Assembly (NCBI RefSeq): GCF_016863495.1
Contig: NZ_BOOZ01000008.1
Span: 62,001-126,000, forward strand
Direction: 5' to 3'
From: Micromonospora andamanensis
Lineage (GTDB): Bacteria; Actinomycetota; Actinomycetes; Mycobacteriales; Micromonosporaceae
DNA: 64,000 nucleotides
The translations under genes were made by a program, and so were the position numbers. Below the pieces are notes generated by a model, which saw only the letters and a list, made by a program, of their open reading frames with translations, did not search any database and was not told the origin of the DNA. Shown piece by piece: positions 18,344 through 27,391 of the stretch. Numbering within the stretch: the stretch's first letter is position 1; each line of letters starts with the position of its first letter.

Positions 18344-20473
18344 GTGACTCAGATCCCGACGTGGAGCGGCGGACCAGTCAGCACTCCCACCAACGGACGC
18401 GCGACACCCGGCACCGTCATCGGTGACCGGTACTCGCTGCGCTCGGCGGTGGGCAATGGTGGCATGGGTACGGTCTGGCGGGCCACAGACACACTTCTGC
18501 GCCGCGACGTGGCGGTCAAGGAGGTCATCCTCCCGCCTGGCCTGGCACCGAGCGACCGCGACGCGATGTACGAACGCACGCTGCGCGAGGCCCGCGCCGC
18601 CGCCGCCATCGCCCACCCGGCTGTGGTCCAGGTGTACGACGTGGTCACCGAGGCCGGCCGGCCGTGGATCGTGATGGAGCTGCTGGACGCCCGCAGCCTC
18701 GCCGACATGGTGATCGAGGACGGGCCGATCGCCCAGCGGGTGGTCGCCAAGATCGGCATTGCGCTGCTCGGCGCGCTCGAGGTGGCGCACGCGATAGGCG
18801 TGCTGCACCGCGACGTCAAGCCGGCAAACGTGCTGATCTGCTCGGACGGCCGCTGCGTGCTCACCGACTTCGGCGTCGCCCGGATGCCGACCGACGTGCA
18901 GCTCACCACCCCGGGCATGGTGCTGGGCTCACCACACTTCATCTCCCCCGAGCGGGCCATGGGGCAGGAGTTCGGCCCGCCCAGTGACCTGTTCTCGCTC
19001 GGCGTGACGCTGTACACGGCGGTGGAGGGCCGGCCGCCCTTCGACCGGGGCGACCCAATCGAGACCATGCACGCAGTGGTCGAGGATCCGCCCGCCCCGC
19101 CGCAGCGCAGCGGCCCGTTGACCCGGGTGCTCATGGGTCTGCTGGAGAAGGACCCGGCCCGCCGGCTCGACGTGCACACCGCCCGCGCCATGCTGCGCGA
19201 GCTGCTGGCCGGCCCGCTGAGCAGCAGTGCCGCCGGGGTCAACTCGATGACCGACCAGTACTCGGTGATGCCGGTGCCGCAGCCCACCCCGATCAGCGCG
19301 CCGGCCGCCCCGGCGAAGCCGGTCCCGTCCGGGCAGATCGGCGGCCGGGCGATGCTCGGCCCCGGCGAGTCGCTCACCGACCGGCTGGCCGCGCTGCGCC
19401 GGGGCGAGCGCCCCGGCCAGGCTGCCGCAGCCAGCGCCGCCGCGATGGACGACACCAGCGCCGACGCCCTGGCCCGACCGGGGCAACGGAGCGCGGCGAT
19501 GTCCCCGCCCGCCGGCCGCACCTACGGTGGTGCCGAGGCGACCCAGCGCATCGGCGCGGACGCCACCCAGCGGGTCGGGCCCGAGGTGTTCGGCTACGGC
19601 GCGCCGGCCGACGCGACCCAGCGGGTAGGCGGCTACGGCGCCGGGCCCGACGCCACCCAGCAGCTCGGCGGGTACGGTACCCAGCCCGACGCGACCCAGC
19701 GGGTCGGCGGCTACGGCGGTGCCCAGCCCGACGCGACCCAGCAGGTCGGCAGCTACGGCGGTGCCCAGTGGCCGGCCGCGCCGAACCAGCCGTACGGCAC
19801 GCCGGCCCCCGCTCCGGGCGGCGGCAGCAGCCCGGTCGACCGGGCGAAGGCCGCCGGCACCCGGGTGGTCGACACCGTGAAGGGCTGGCCACGCAGGATG
19901 CAGCTGGCGGCGGCCGGCGGCCTCGCGGTGCTGCTGCTGATCGGCATCGTGGCCTTCGCCAGCGGCGGCGACGAGACGCCCACCACCCCGGTCGCCGAGC
20001 CGTCCAACTCGGCCGACGAGGGCCCCGGCATCGAGATGCAGGAGCACTCGGCACGCGGGGTACAGGTGCTGGTGCCCAAGGGCTGGAAGCGCGCGACTGG
20101 CGGCGTCTACATCGACTACACCGACCCGGACGACAGCGGCCGTCGGGTGCGCATCCTCAACGAGAAGTGGAGCGGCACCTCGGTCCGTTGGGCGCAGGTC
20201 GCCGAGAACGGCCTGAAGACCCGGTCGACCTCGTGCGCCAAGCCGTACACCCAGATCGCCATGGCCGAGAAGGAACTCGCCGGCAAGCCCTCGGCAGAGT
20301 TCGAGTACACCTGCGGCGACGGCGACGCCATGCGGCACGGCATCTGGCACGGAGTCGCGCACGACGGGCGGCTCTACTCGTTCTACCTCACCTCGAACGA
20401 CGCCCGCTTCGAGGAGAGCAAGCCGATCTACGCGGAGATGCTCAAGTCTTTCCAGCTCACTGCGGCCGGCTGA
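18344..20473 (+). CDS. PknB-like membrane Ser/Thr protein kinase with TQ-repeat linker
   Basis: Receptor-type kinase (709 aa). The kinase domain (about residues 28-290) has GNGGMG in the glycine loop, Lys59, HRD (catalytic Asp157) and DFG (175-177). A Pro/Ala-rich cytoplasmic linker contains six ATQ motifs in [14 protein letters not shown] units (about 398-475). One transmembrane helix (about 525-545, [14 protein letters not shown]) precedes a ~150-aa extracellular domain without PASTA repeats, rich in charged residues. GTG 18344 was chosen; the mutase gene is divergent. The TQ repeats could be autophosphorylation sites recruiting FHA proteins, which is inference. The extracellular ligand is unknown. 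Confidence 0.9.
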   Translation: MTQIPTWSGGPVSTPTNGRATPGTVIGDRYSLRSAVGNGGMGTVWRATDTLLRRDVAVKEVILPPGLAPSDRDAMYERTLREARAAAAIAHPAVVQVYDVVTEAGRPWIVMELLDARSLADMVIEDGPIAQRVVAKIGIALLGALEVAHAIGVLHRDVKPANVLICSDGRCVLTDFGVARMPTDVQLTTPGMVLGSPHFISPERAMGQEFGPPSDLFSLGVTLYTAVEGRPPFDRGDPIETMHAVVEDPPAPPQRSGPLTRVLMGLLEKDPARRLDVHTARAMLRELLAGPLSSSAAGVNSMTDQYSVMPVPQPTPISAPAAPAKPVPSGQIGGRAMLGPGESLTDRLAALRRGERPGQAAAASAAAMDDTSADALARPGQRSAAMSPPAGRTYGGAEATQRIGADATQRVGPEVFGYGAPADATQRVGGYGAGPDATQQLGGYGTQPDATQRVGGYGGAQPDATQQVGSYGGAQWPAAPNQPYGTPAPAPGGGSSPVDRAKAAGTRVVDTVKGWPRRMQLAAAGGLAVLLLIGIVAFASGGDETPTTPVAEPSNSADEGPGIEMQEHSARGVQVLVPKGWKRATGGVYIDYTDPDDSGRRVRILNEKWSGTSVRWAQVAENGLKTRSTSCAKPYTQIAMAEKELAGKPSAEFEYTCGDGDAMRHGIWHGVAHDGRLYSFYLTSNDARFEESKPIYAEMLKSFQLTAAG
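19532..19767 (+). repeat. In-gene degenerate repeat encoding ATQ[RQ] units
   Basis: Within the kinase gene, six related units encode ATQ motifs, five of them as DATQ with following VG/LG and YG residues; the last four units have a 39-42-bp period. The nucleotide copies are well conserved (GACGCGACCCAGC is recurrent), implying recent duplication or conversion. Confidence 0.8.
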
Positions 20474-20521
20474 GCCGGGGCGCACGCCCGTGGAGATCCG
20501 CCGCCGTGCTATCAAGAGGCC

Positions 20522-22210
20522 ATGGCGGCGGAGCACACTGACCTCGACACCATCCGCGAGCGGGCCGAACGCTGGCTCGCCGACGACCCTGACCCGGCCG
20601 GTCGGGCGGAGCTGCGGGCGGTGCTCGACCGGCTGCCGGCGAGCGCGCCGGAGCTGGCGGACCGGTTCGCCGGTCCGTTGACCTTCGGCACCGCCGGGCT
20701 GCGTGGGCCGCTGCGTGCCGGACCCAACGGGATGAACCTCGCGGTGGTCACCCAGGCCGCCGCCGGGCTGGTCGCCTGGCTCGCCGCCCAGGGCGGCACC
20801 GGTCCGCTGGTGATCGGGTACGACGCCCGGCGCGGTTCCCGCGAGTTTGCCGAGCGCACCGCGCAGGTGGCCACCGGGGCGGGACGACCGGCGCTGTTGC
20901 TGCCCCGCCCACTGCCAACCCCGGTGCTCGCGTACGCGGTGCGGCACCTGTCGGCGGTAGCGGGGGTGATGGTGACCGCCAGCCACAACCCGCCACAGGA
21001 CAACGGCTACAAGGTGTATCTCGGCGCTGAGCTGGGCGGCGACCTGGGTACCGGAGCGCAGATCGTGCCGCCGGCCGACGCCGGCATCGAGGCCGCCATC
21101 CGCGCGGTGGGCCCGCTGGCCCAGGTGCCGCTCGGCCCCGCCGGCCAGGTGCTCGGTGACGACCTGGTCGCCGCGTACGTGGGCCGGGCGGTCGAGGTGG
21201 TCACGCCGGGTGGCCCACGGGAGCTGACCGTGGCGTACACCCCGCTGCACGGTGTCGGGGCGGCGGTGCTCACCGCCGCGTTCGCCGCCGCCGGTTTCCC
21301 GGTGCCCGGCGTGGTGCCGGACCAGGCCGAGCCCGACCCGGACTTTCCGACGGTCAGCTTCCCCAACCCCGAGGAGCCGGGCGCGGTGGACCGGCTGGTC
21401 GCGCTCGCCGAACGTACCGACGCCGACCTGGCCATCGCCAACGACCCCGACGCCGACCGCTGTGCCGTCGCGGTCCGCGACGCGGCCGGCGGTTCCAACG
21501 GATCGGGTTGGCGGATGCTACGCGGCGACGAGGTGGGCGTGCTGCTCGCCGACCACCTGATGCGACGCGGAGTCACCGGCCTGTACGCCACCACGATCGT
21601 CTCGTCGTCGTTGCTGCGGGCGATGTGCGCAGCGCGTGGCTTGCCGTACGGGGAGACGCTCACCGGGTTCAAGTGGATCGTCCGGGCCGGTGACGGCGGT
21701 GAACCGCTGGTGTTCGGTTACGAGGAGGCGCTCGGCTACTGCGTCGCCCCGGACCACGTACGCGACAAGGACGGCATCACCGCCGCGCTGACCGTGGCCG
21801 AGTTGGCCGCCGGCCTCAAGGCGCAGGGCCGCACGCTCACCGACCGGCTCGACGAGTTGGCCGCCGAGTTCGGTGTGCACCAGACCGACCAACTCTCGGT
21901 ACGCGTCGACGACCTGCGCCTGATCGCCGACGCGATGGCGCGGATCCGCGCTGACACCCCGACCACCCTGCTCGGCCAGCCGGTCACCGAGACACGGGAC
22001 CTGCTCCCCGACGCCGACGTGGTGATCCTGCGGACCGAGACGGCTCGGGTGGTGATCCGCCCCTCCGGCACCGAACCGAAGCTCAAGGCGTACCTGGAAG
22101 TGGTGGAACCCGTCACCGACGGCGACACCCCCGCCGCCCGCACCCGCGCGGCGTCCGCCACCACCACCCTCCGCACCGAGATCGCGACCGCCCTGGGCAT
22201 CCCTGGTTGA
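20522..22210 (+). CDS. pmmB: Phosphohexomutase/phosphopentomutase PmmB
   Basis: Alpha-D-phosphohexomutase superfamily enzyme (562 aa), close to mycobacterial PmmB and PGM2-type proteins, which can act on phosphopentoses as well as phosphohexoses. It has an FGTAGLRGPLRAGPNGMN entry loop, catalytic Ser154 in TASHNPPQDNGYK, the metal loop DPDADR from Asp308, the sugar loop GYEEALGY and the C-terminal phosphate loop RPSGTEPKLKAYLE. With upp, deoC, deoA, add and cdd nearby, a role in ribose/deoxyribose phosphate interconversion is plausible. ATG 20522 follows AAGAGG. Its stop lies within a long palindrome. Confidence 0.88.
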   Translation: MAAEHTDLDTIRERAERWLADDPDPAGRAELRAVLDRLPASAPELADRFAGPLTFGTAGLRGPLRAGPNGMNLAVVTQAAAGLVAWLAAQGGTGPLVIGYDARRGSREFAERTAQVATGAGRPALLLPRPLPTPVLAYAVRHLSAVAGVMVTASHNPPQDNGYKVYLGAELGGDLGTGAQIVPPADAGIEAAIRAVGPLAQVPLGPAGQVLGDDLVAAYVGRAVEVVTPGGPRELTVAYTPLHGVGAAVLTAAFAAAGFPVPGVVPDQAEPDPDFPTVSFPNPEEPGAVDRLVALAERTDADLAIANDPDADRCAVAVRDAAGGSNGSGWRMLRGDEVGVLLADHLMRRGVTGLYATTIVSSSLLRAMCAARGLPYGETLTGFKWIVRAGDGGEPLVFGYEEALGYCVAPDHVRDKDGITAALTVAELAAGLKAQGRTLTDRLDELAAEFGVHQTDQLSVRVDDLRLIADAMARIRADTPTTLLGQPVTETRDLLPDADVVILRTETARVVIRPSGTEPKLKAYLEVVEPVTDGDTPAARTRAASATTTLRTEIATALGIPG

Positions 22211-22265
22211 TCATGAGGTTGGCGGCAGTCTTGGAGATCAACTCCGCCGCTAACCTCATGATCAA
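22207..22265. terminator. Long palindrome/bidirectional terminator after pmmB
   Basis: Perfect 14-bp arms TTGATCATGAGGTT (22207-22220) and AACCTCATGATCAA (22252-22265) enclose a second GGCGG/CCGCC stem (22221-22225 and 22244-22248). It contains the pmmB stop codon and lies between convergent pmmB and the GPP34 gene. The AT-rich outer arms stand out in this genome and may belong to a dispersed repeat family. Confidence 0.75.
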
Positions 22266-22288
22266 CGGAGGAGAAGGGGGTGGGTGGG

Positions 22289-22963
22289 TCAGCGGCGGGG
22301 GCCTAGGGCGTGCTCTACGGCGCGGCCCAGGGCGGCCACCACGAGGGCGACCGAGGGGCGGATCACCGAGTCCTCCAGGCTGACCTCGCCGGAGAAGCCG
22401 GCGCCGCTGGCGATCTCCTCCAGCCGTTGGCGGGCGGCGTCGGCGTCCTCGCCGGTGACCCCGAGGGCGGATTCCATCCGGAGCACGGCGACCAGGGTCG
22501 CGAGGGCGGCGGTCCGCTCATCCGGAGCGGCGCCGGTGAGCACCACGGCGAGCCGCTGCCGGGTCTCCTCCTCCACCGACGGGTCCACCACCGGGTACCT
22601 GTGCACGTGGATGAAGCCCAGTTCCGTCTCGTCGACGTCCCGGACGACGCCCTGCTCGCAGAGGTCACCGAGGATCCGGTCGCGCAGGCCGTGCCGCAGC
22701 CGCTGTACCCACGACGACGGGCTGTGCGGCGTGTCCGCCACGATCTTGGCCAACACCGCGTCGGTGACCGGTTCACCTGTCGGCGTCGGATCCACAGCCG
22801 TCAGGGCCCCGTCGGCGTACGCGATCCGGCCAGCCAGGGCCAGTTCGATCAGGACTGCGGCGGCCATGCCCAGGTCGAGGCTGATCCGCGGCAGGGTCGC
22901 CTTGCCGGTTTCGTCGTCGTAGGCGAGCAGGAGCAGTTCCTCGGCGAGCGGAACACCAGTCAT
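22289..22963 (-). CDS. GPP34 (GOLPH3/Vps74-like) phosphoprotein
   Basis: Soluble helical protein (224 aa) of the GPP34 family. The starting sequence PLAEELLLLAYDDETGK, the ALAGRIAYADGALTAVD stretch and a GLRDRILGDLCEQGVVRDV segment are the family pattern. Eukaryotic members bind phosphoinositides; actinobacteria carry many copies of unknown role. ATG 22963 has minus-strand TAGCGT 8 nt upstream, suggesting leaderless translation. It is convergent with pmmB and lies downstream of upp on the same strand. Confidence 0.85.
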   Translation of the reverse strand: MTGVPLAEELLLLAYDDETGKATLPRISLDLGMAAAVLIELALAGRIAYADGALTAVDPTPTGEPVTDAVLAKIVADTPHSPSSWVQRLRHGLRDRILGDLCEQGVVRDVDETELGFIHVHRYPVVDPSVEEETRQRLAVVLTGAAPDERTAALATLVAVLRMESALGVTGEDADAARQRLEEIASGAGFSGEVSLEDSVIRPSVALVVAALGRAVEHALGPRR

Positions 22964-23022
22964 GGCCCGAGACGCTAGCCGCTGGACGCCACTGCCCGCA
23001 GCACAAACCGCCGCCGGAATGA

Positions 23023-23103
23023 GCGGCCGTGGCCCACTGCCGGCGGCCGTGGCCCACTGCCGGCGGCCGACGCCCGCTGTCCGGCGGCTGTGGCCCGCTG
23101 CCG
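23023..23103. repeat. 20/21-bp tandem repeat, four copies
   Basis: Units start at 23023, 23043, 23063 and 23084. The first two are identical (GCGGCCGTGGCCCACTGCCG); the third is 21 bp and diverged, and the fourth differs at two positions. It sits between the end of upp and the start of the GPP34 gene, without spacers. Confidence 0.85.
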
Positions 23104-23141
23104 GCCGATCGGCACGGTCGTTCGCCCGGCGCTGCCGGCGC

Positions 23142-23774
23142 TCAGAAGCGGGGCATGCCGCCGAACTGCCGGTCACCGGCGTCACCGAGGCCCGGCACGA
23201 TGAACATGCTGTCGTTGAGGCCGTCGTCGACAGCGGCGGTGACCAGGCGCAACGGCAGTCCGGAACGCTCCAACCGCTGGATGCCGGCCGGCGCGGCGAG
23301 CACACAGAGCACTGTGATGTCGGTGCAGCCCCGCTCGGCCAGCAGCCGGCAGCAGTGCTCAAGTGAGCCGCCGGTGGCCAGCATCGGGTCGAGGACCAGC
23401 ACGGGCAGGCCGGCGAGATCCCGGGGTAGCGACTCCATGTAGGCGCGCGGCTCGAACGTCTCCTCGTCCCGGGCCAGCCCGACGAAACCCATCGAGGACT
23501 CGGGCAGCAGCCCGAGCGCGGCGTCGGCCATGCCGAGGCCCGCCCGCAGCACCGGCACCAGCAGCGGCGGATTGGCCAGCCGGGTGCCCTCGGTGCCGGT
23601 CACCGGCGTCTGCACCGGGTAGGTCTCCACCGGGAAGGAGCGCGCCGCCTCGTACACAAGCATGGTGGTGAGTTCGTGCAGCGCCGCCCGGAACATGGCG
23701 GAGTCGGTGCGTTCGTCCCGCATGGCGGTCAGCCGGGACTGGGCGAGCGGGTGGTCAATGACGAGTACGTCCAC
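23142..23774 (-). CDS. upp: Uracil phosphoribosyltransferase
   Basis: Pyrimidine-salvage enzyme (210 aa) making UMP from uracil and PRPP. It has the [19 protein letters not shown] segment, the PRPP loop [12 protein letters not shown] and the C-terminal uracil-binding [11 protein letters not shown]. Length is normal. The GTG start has TAGGTT 8 nt upstream and no Shine-Dalgarno, so it is probably leaderless. It works with deoA, cdd and the BMP importer further along to recycle pyrimidine nucleosides. Position next to pmmB matches mycobacteria. Confidence 0.95.
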   Translation of the reverse strand: MDVLVIDHPLAQSRLTAMRDERTDSAMFRAALHELTTMLVYEAARSFPVETYPVQTPVTGTEGTRLANPPLLVPVLRAGLGMADAALGLLPESSMGFVGLARDEETFEPRAYMESLPRDLAGLPVLVLDPMLATGGSLEHCCRLLAERGCTDITVLCVLAAPAGIQRLERSGLPLRLVTAAVDDGLNDSMFIVPGLGDAGDRQFGGMPRF

Positions 23775-23908
23775 GATCGCTCAACCTACCCGCCCCGGAC
23801 ACCGGCGCGCGGGCCCCGGGCACGACCAGCGACGTCGCTCACCCGGGAGCGCTCCGACGACCACAGTGACCAAGATCATGCGACCGGAACCTGCGTAGAC
23901 TTCGGGGC

Positions 23909-24868
23909 ATGACGGCGACAGCGACGTCGGCCCGCTCGGACCTCTCCGAGCTGGGACGATCCGAGACCGCTCTGCGGACCTTCCTGCACGGCCTACCGGG
24001 CGTGGACCAGGTCGGCGCGGAGCAGCGGGCAGCCCAACTCGGCACCCGATCCATCAAGACCACTGCCAAGGCTGAGGCGATCGACCTCGCCATCCGGATG
24101 GTCGACCTGACGACCCTTGAGGGCGCGGACACGCCCGGCAAGGTGCGGGCGCTCGCCGCCAAGGCGCTGCGACCCGATCCGGCCGACCCGTCCTGCCCGC
24201 ACGTCGGCGCGGTATGCGTCTACCCGGCGATGGTCCCGTACGTGGCCGAGGTGTTGCGCGGCAGCGCAGTTCATCTGGCCAGCGTGGCGACGTCGTTCCC
24301 GTCGGGCCAGGCACCGCTGGAGATCAAGCTCGCCGACACCCGCGCCGCCGTCGAAGCGGGCGCCGACGAGATCGACATGGTCATCAACCGGGGCGCATTC
24401 CTGGCCGGCCGCTACTCCGAGGTGTACGACGAGATCGTCGCCACCAAGCATGCCTGCGGGGACGCCCACCTCAAGGTGATCCTGGAGACCGGCGAGCTGG
24501 CCACCTACGACAACGTGCGCCGCGCCTCGTGGCTGGCGATGCTGGCCGGCGGTGACTTCATCAAGACCTCCACCGGCAAGGTCCCGGTCGCCGCCACGTT
24601 GCCGGTGACCCTGGTGATGCTGGAGGCGGTACGCGACTTCCGGGCCGCCACCGGGCGGCAGGTCGGCGTGAAACCGGCCGGCGGCATCAAGACCACCAAG
24701 GACGCGATCAAGTACCTGGTCATGGTCAACGAGACCGTCGGCCCGGACTGGCTGCACCCGGACTGGTTCCGCTTCGGCGCCTCCAGCCTCCTCAACGACC
24801 TGCTCATGCAGCGCACCAAGCTGACGACCGGCGTGTACGCCGGTCCCGACTACTTCACCCTGGACTGA
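23909..24868 (+). CDS. deoC: Deoxyribose-phosphate aldolase
   Basis: Class I aldolase (319 aa) splitting 2-deoxyribose 5-phosphate into glyceraldehyde 3-phosphate and acetaldehyde. Barrel motifs are VYPAMVPYV, ASVATSFPSG, EIDMVINRGAFLAG, a KVILETGEL strand, FIKTSTGK (Schiff-base lysine region) and VGVKPAGGIKT. It is longer than E. coli DeoC (about 260 aa), mainly through an N-terminal extension, a normal actinobacterial form. ATG 23909 has TAGACT 7 nt upstream, indicating a leaderless start. Two aldehyde dehydrogenase-family genes follow after 5 nt, fitting removal of the acetaldehyde product. Confidence 0.95.
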   Translation: MTATATSARSDLSELGRSETALRTFLHGLPGVDQVGAEQRAAQLGTRSIKTTAKAEAIDLAIRMVDLTTLEGADTPGKVRALAAKALRPDPADPSCPHVGAVCVYPAMVPYVAEVLRGSAVHLASVATSFPSGQAPLEIKLADTRAAVEAGADEIDMVINRGAFLAGRYSEVYDEIVATKHACGDAHLKVILETGELATYDNVRRASWLAMLAGGDFIKTSTGKVPVAATLPVTLVMLEAVRDFRAATGRQVGVKPAGGIKTTKDAIKYLVMVNETVGPDWLHPDWFRFGASSLLNDLLMQRTKLTTGVYAGPDYFTLD

Positions 24869-24873
24869 CCGCG

Positions 24874-26331
24874 ATGTTCGAATACGCACCCGCCCCCGAG
24901 TCACGCTCGGTGGTAGACCTCAAGCCCTCGTACGGGCTCTTCATCGACGGGAAGTTCGTCGACCCGGCCGACGGATCCAGCTTCAAGTCGATCAACCCGG
25001 CCTCCGAGGAGGTGCTGGCCGAGGTCGCCGAGGGCGGCGCGCAGGACGTTGACCGCGCCGTCCGGGCAGCCCGCAAGGCGTACGAGAAGGTCTGGGGGCC
25101 GATGCCGGGCCGGGACCGGGCCAAGTACCTGTTCCGCATCGCCCGGATCATCCAGGAACGCTCCCGCGAACTCGCCGTGCTGGAGTCGCTCGACAACGGC
25201 AAGCCGATCAGGGAATCCCGGGACGTCGACCTGCCGCTGGTCGCCGCGCACTTCTTCTACTACGCCGGCTGGGCCGACAAGCTGGAGTACGCCGGGTTCG
25301 GCCGGAGGCCGACGAGCCAGCAGAGCGGCACCAGCCCGCAGCCGCTCGGCGTGGCGGCGCAGGTCATCCCGTGGAACTTCCCGCTGCTGATGCTGGCCTG
25401 GAAGATCGCCCCGGCGCTTGCCGCCGGCAACACAGTGGTGTTGAAGCCGGCCGAGACCACCCCGCTGACCGCGCTGCTCTTCGCCGAGATCTGCCAGCAG
25501 GCCGACCTGCCGGCCGGCGTGGTCAACATCGTCACCGGTGCCGGCGAGACCGGCCGGGCGCTCATCGAGCACGACGGCGTGGACAAGGTCGCCTTTACCG
25601 GCTCCACCGACGTCGGGCGGGCCATCGCCCGCGCGGTCGCCGGCAGCCGCAAGAAGCTCACCCTGGAACTTGGCGGCAAGGCCGCCAACATCGTCTTCGA
25701 CGACGCCCCGGTCGACCAGGCCGTCGAGGGCATCGTCAACGGCATCTTCTTCAACCAGGGGCACGTCTGCTGCGCCGGTTCCCGGCTGCTGATCCAGGAG
25801 TCCGTCGCCGAGCAGGTGCTGGAGTCGCTCAAGCGGCGGATGGCCCAGCTGCGCCTCGGTGACCCGCTGGACAAGAACACCGACATCGGTGCCATCAACT
25901 CCGCCGCGCAGCTGTCCCGCATCCGGGAGCTGACCGAGGCCGGCGCCGCCGAGGGCGCGCAGCAGTGGTCACCCCCCTGCGAGCTGCCCGACCGGGGCTT
26001 CTGGTTCGCGCCCACCATCTTCACCGGCGTCACCCAGGCCCACCGGATCGCCCGCGAGGAGATCTTCGGCCCGGTGCTGTCCGTACTCACCTTCCGCACC
26101 CCGGCCGAGGCCGTGGAAAAGGCCAACAACACGCCGTACGGGTTGTCGGCCGGGATCTGGACCGAGAAGGGCTCCCGGATCCTGTGGATGGCCGACCGGC
26201 TGCGCGCCGGAGTGGTCTGGGCCAACACGTTCAACAAGTTCGACCCGACCTCGCCGTTCGGCGGATACAAGGAGTCGGGCTACGGTCGCGAGGGCGGCCG
26301 GCACGGGCTGGAGGCGTACCTCAATGTCTGA
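24874..26331 (+). CDS. NAD-dependent aldehyde dehydrogenase
   Basis: Full-length aldehyde dehydrogenase (485 aa). The cofactor site VIPWNFPLLMLAWKIAPALA, the FTGSTDVGR loop, catalytic Glu in LELGGKAANIVF and catalytic Cys299 in NQGHVCCAGSRLL are all present, with the C-terminal EEIFGPVLSV and PFGGYKESGYGREGG regions. Starting 5 nt after deoC, it probably oxidises acetaldehyde released by DeoC. It resembles the catalytic half of ALDH16-type proteins, since the next gene encodes a second, inactive half. Confidence 0.9.
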   Translation: MFEYAPAPESRSVVDLKPSYGLFIDGKFVDPADGSSFKSINPASEEVLAEVAEGGAQDVDRAVRAARKAYEKVWGPMPGRDRAKYLFRIARIIQERSRELAVLESLDNGKPIRESRDVDLPLVAAHFFYYAGWADKLEYAGFGRRPTSQQSGTSPQPLGVAAQVIPWNFPLLMLAWKIAPALAAGNTVVLKPAETTPLTALLFAEICQQADLPAGVVNIVTGAGETGRALIEHDGVDKVAFTGSTDVGRAIARAVAGSRKKLTLELGGKAANIVFDDAPVDQAVEGIVNGIFFNQGHVCCAGSRLLIQESVAEQVLESLKRRMAQLRLGDPLDKNTDIGAINSAAQLSRIRELTEAGAAEGAQQWSPPCELPDRGFWFAPTIFTGVTQAHRIAREEIFGPVLSVLTFRTPAEAVEKANNTPYGLSAGIWTEKGSRILWMADRLRAGVVWANTFNKFDPTSPFGGYKESGYGREGGRHGLEAYLNV

Positions 26332-27148
26332 GCGGGTCGCGGTACGCAAGACGTACAAGCTCTTCATCGGCGGGAAGTTCCCGCGTAGCGAGTCGGGACG
26401 GTCGTATCTCGTGCAGGACTCCAACGTGTCGCTGGCCTCGCGCAAGGACGCGCGGGACGCCGTGGTGGCCGCCCGCGCGGCGGTGAAGGGCTGGGCCGGG
26501 GCGACCGCGTACAACCGGGGTCAGATCCTCTACCGGGTCGCCGAGATGCTCGAAGGCCGGCGCGAGCAGTTCGTCGCGCTCGGCGTACCGGCCGACGAGG
26601 TGGACGCGGCGACCGACCGCTGGGTCTGGTACGCCGGCTGGTCGGACAAGCTCCCGCAGGTGTACGGCGGCGCGAACCCGGTCGCCGGGCCGTACTTCAA
26701 CCTGTCGGCACCCGAGCCGACAGGGGTGGTGGCGGTGGTGGCCCCCGAGGCACCGGCGCTGCTCGGTCTGGTCAGTGTGATCGCCCCGGCGATCGTCACC
26801 GGCAACACGGTGGTGGTGGCCGCCTCGCCGGCGGCACCGCTGGCCGCGGTCACCCTGGCCGAGGTGCTGGCCACCTCGGACCTGCCGGGCGGGGTGGTCA
26901 ACATCCTCACCGGTCGCCTGCCGGAGACCGTACCCACGCTGGCCGCGCACATGGACGTCAACGCCATCGACCTGACCGGCGTGACCGACCCGGAGCTGGC
27001 CGCGGACCTGGAGGTCAAGGCGGCGGAGAACCTCAAGCGGGTGCTCCGCCCGGCACCGCAGGGCCACGACTGGTCGGCGGATCCGGGGCTCGGTCGGATG
27101 ACATCTCTGTTGGAGACGAAGACGGTCTGGCATCCCAAGGGGGTTTGA
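26324..27148 (+). CDS. Half-length, non-catalytic aldehyde dehydrogenase-like protein
   Basis: Aldehyde dehydrogenase-like protein (274 aa) covering only the N-terminal cofactor-domain part: YKLFIGGKFPRSESGRSY, ATAYNRGQILYRVAEMLEGR, a WVWYAGWSDKLPQVYGG stretch and VAVVAPEAPALLGLVSVIAPA in place of the usual PWNFP site. It stops where the catalytic Glu/Cys region would begin, and no downstream remnant is visible, so it is probably a defined short protein. It overlaps the preceding full-length gene by 8 bp, implying coupled translation and a two-subunit partner, like a split ALDH16. Function is inferred. Confidence 0.82.
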   Translation: MSERVAVRKTYKLFIGGKFPRSESGRSYLVQDSNVSLASRKDARDAVVAARAAVKGWAGATAYNRGQILYRVAEMLEGRREQFVALGVPADEVDAATDRWVWYAGWSDKLPQVYGGANPVAGPYFNLSAPEPTGVVAVVAPEAPALLGLVSVIAPAIVTGNTVVVAASPAAPLAAVTLAEVLATSDLPGGVVNILTGRLPETVPTLAAHMDVNAIDLTGVTDPELAADLEVKAAENLKRVLRPAPQGHDWSADPGLGRMTSLLETKTVWHPKGV

Positions 27149-27188
27149 CTTCCCTTGCTCTTGGGGTTTCCGGGAGCCCCGCTTGGGT

Positions 27189-27264
27189 GGGGTTTCCGGG
27201 GAGCCCCGCCCGCTCCGGGCGGTCAGGCTTGATCCCTGCGCGGGCGGGGCTCCCCGGAAACCCC
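27189..27264. repeat. Long hairpin element, copy 1 (shared 26-nt loop)
   Basis: Perfect 25-bp arms (27189-27213 and 27240-27264; outer part GGGGTTTCCGGGGAG) enclose a loop. On the minus strand, positions 27237-27212 are identical over 26 nt to 50865-50890 on the plus strand, which is the loop of another long hairpin with an unrelated stem. It may also terminate the deoC-aldehyde dehydrogenase operon. Confidence 0.85.
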
Positions 27265-27391
27265 TGACGTGGGCGCGGGGCGTCCGTGGGTCACGGCTTG
27301 CGGGGTGCTGCCCAGCGTCGGCTTCCTGGTCGACGGCGTGGCCCCGGTGCCGGACGACAACATCCCGCACCTGCTGAGGCGGCTCGGGCTG

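Noticed and set aside
18140..18808. N-terminal extension of the mutase frame to 18808
   Set aside because: The extra residues run through the promoter and antisense to the kinase gene; family homology begins at [15 protein letters not shown] (18139).
18929..21250. 773-codon minus-strand open frame over the kinase and pmmB genes
   Set aside because: Antisense to two solid genes, with no family resemblance.
23023..23103. CRISPR-like array
   Set aside because: Repeats are directly adjacent with no unique spacers and no cas genes; the same applies to 27392-27517 and 12071-12151.
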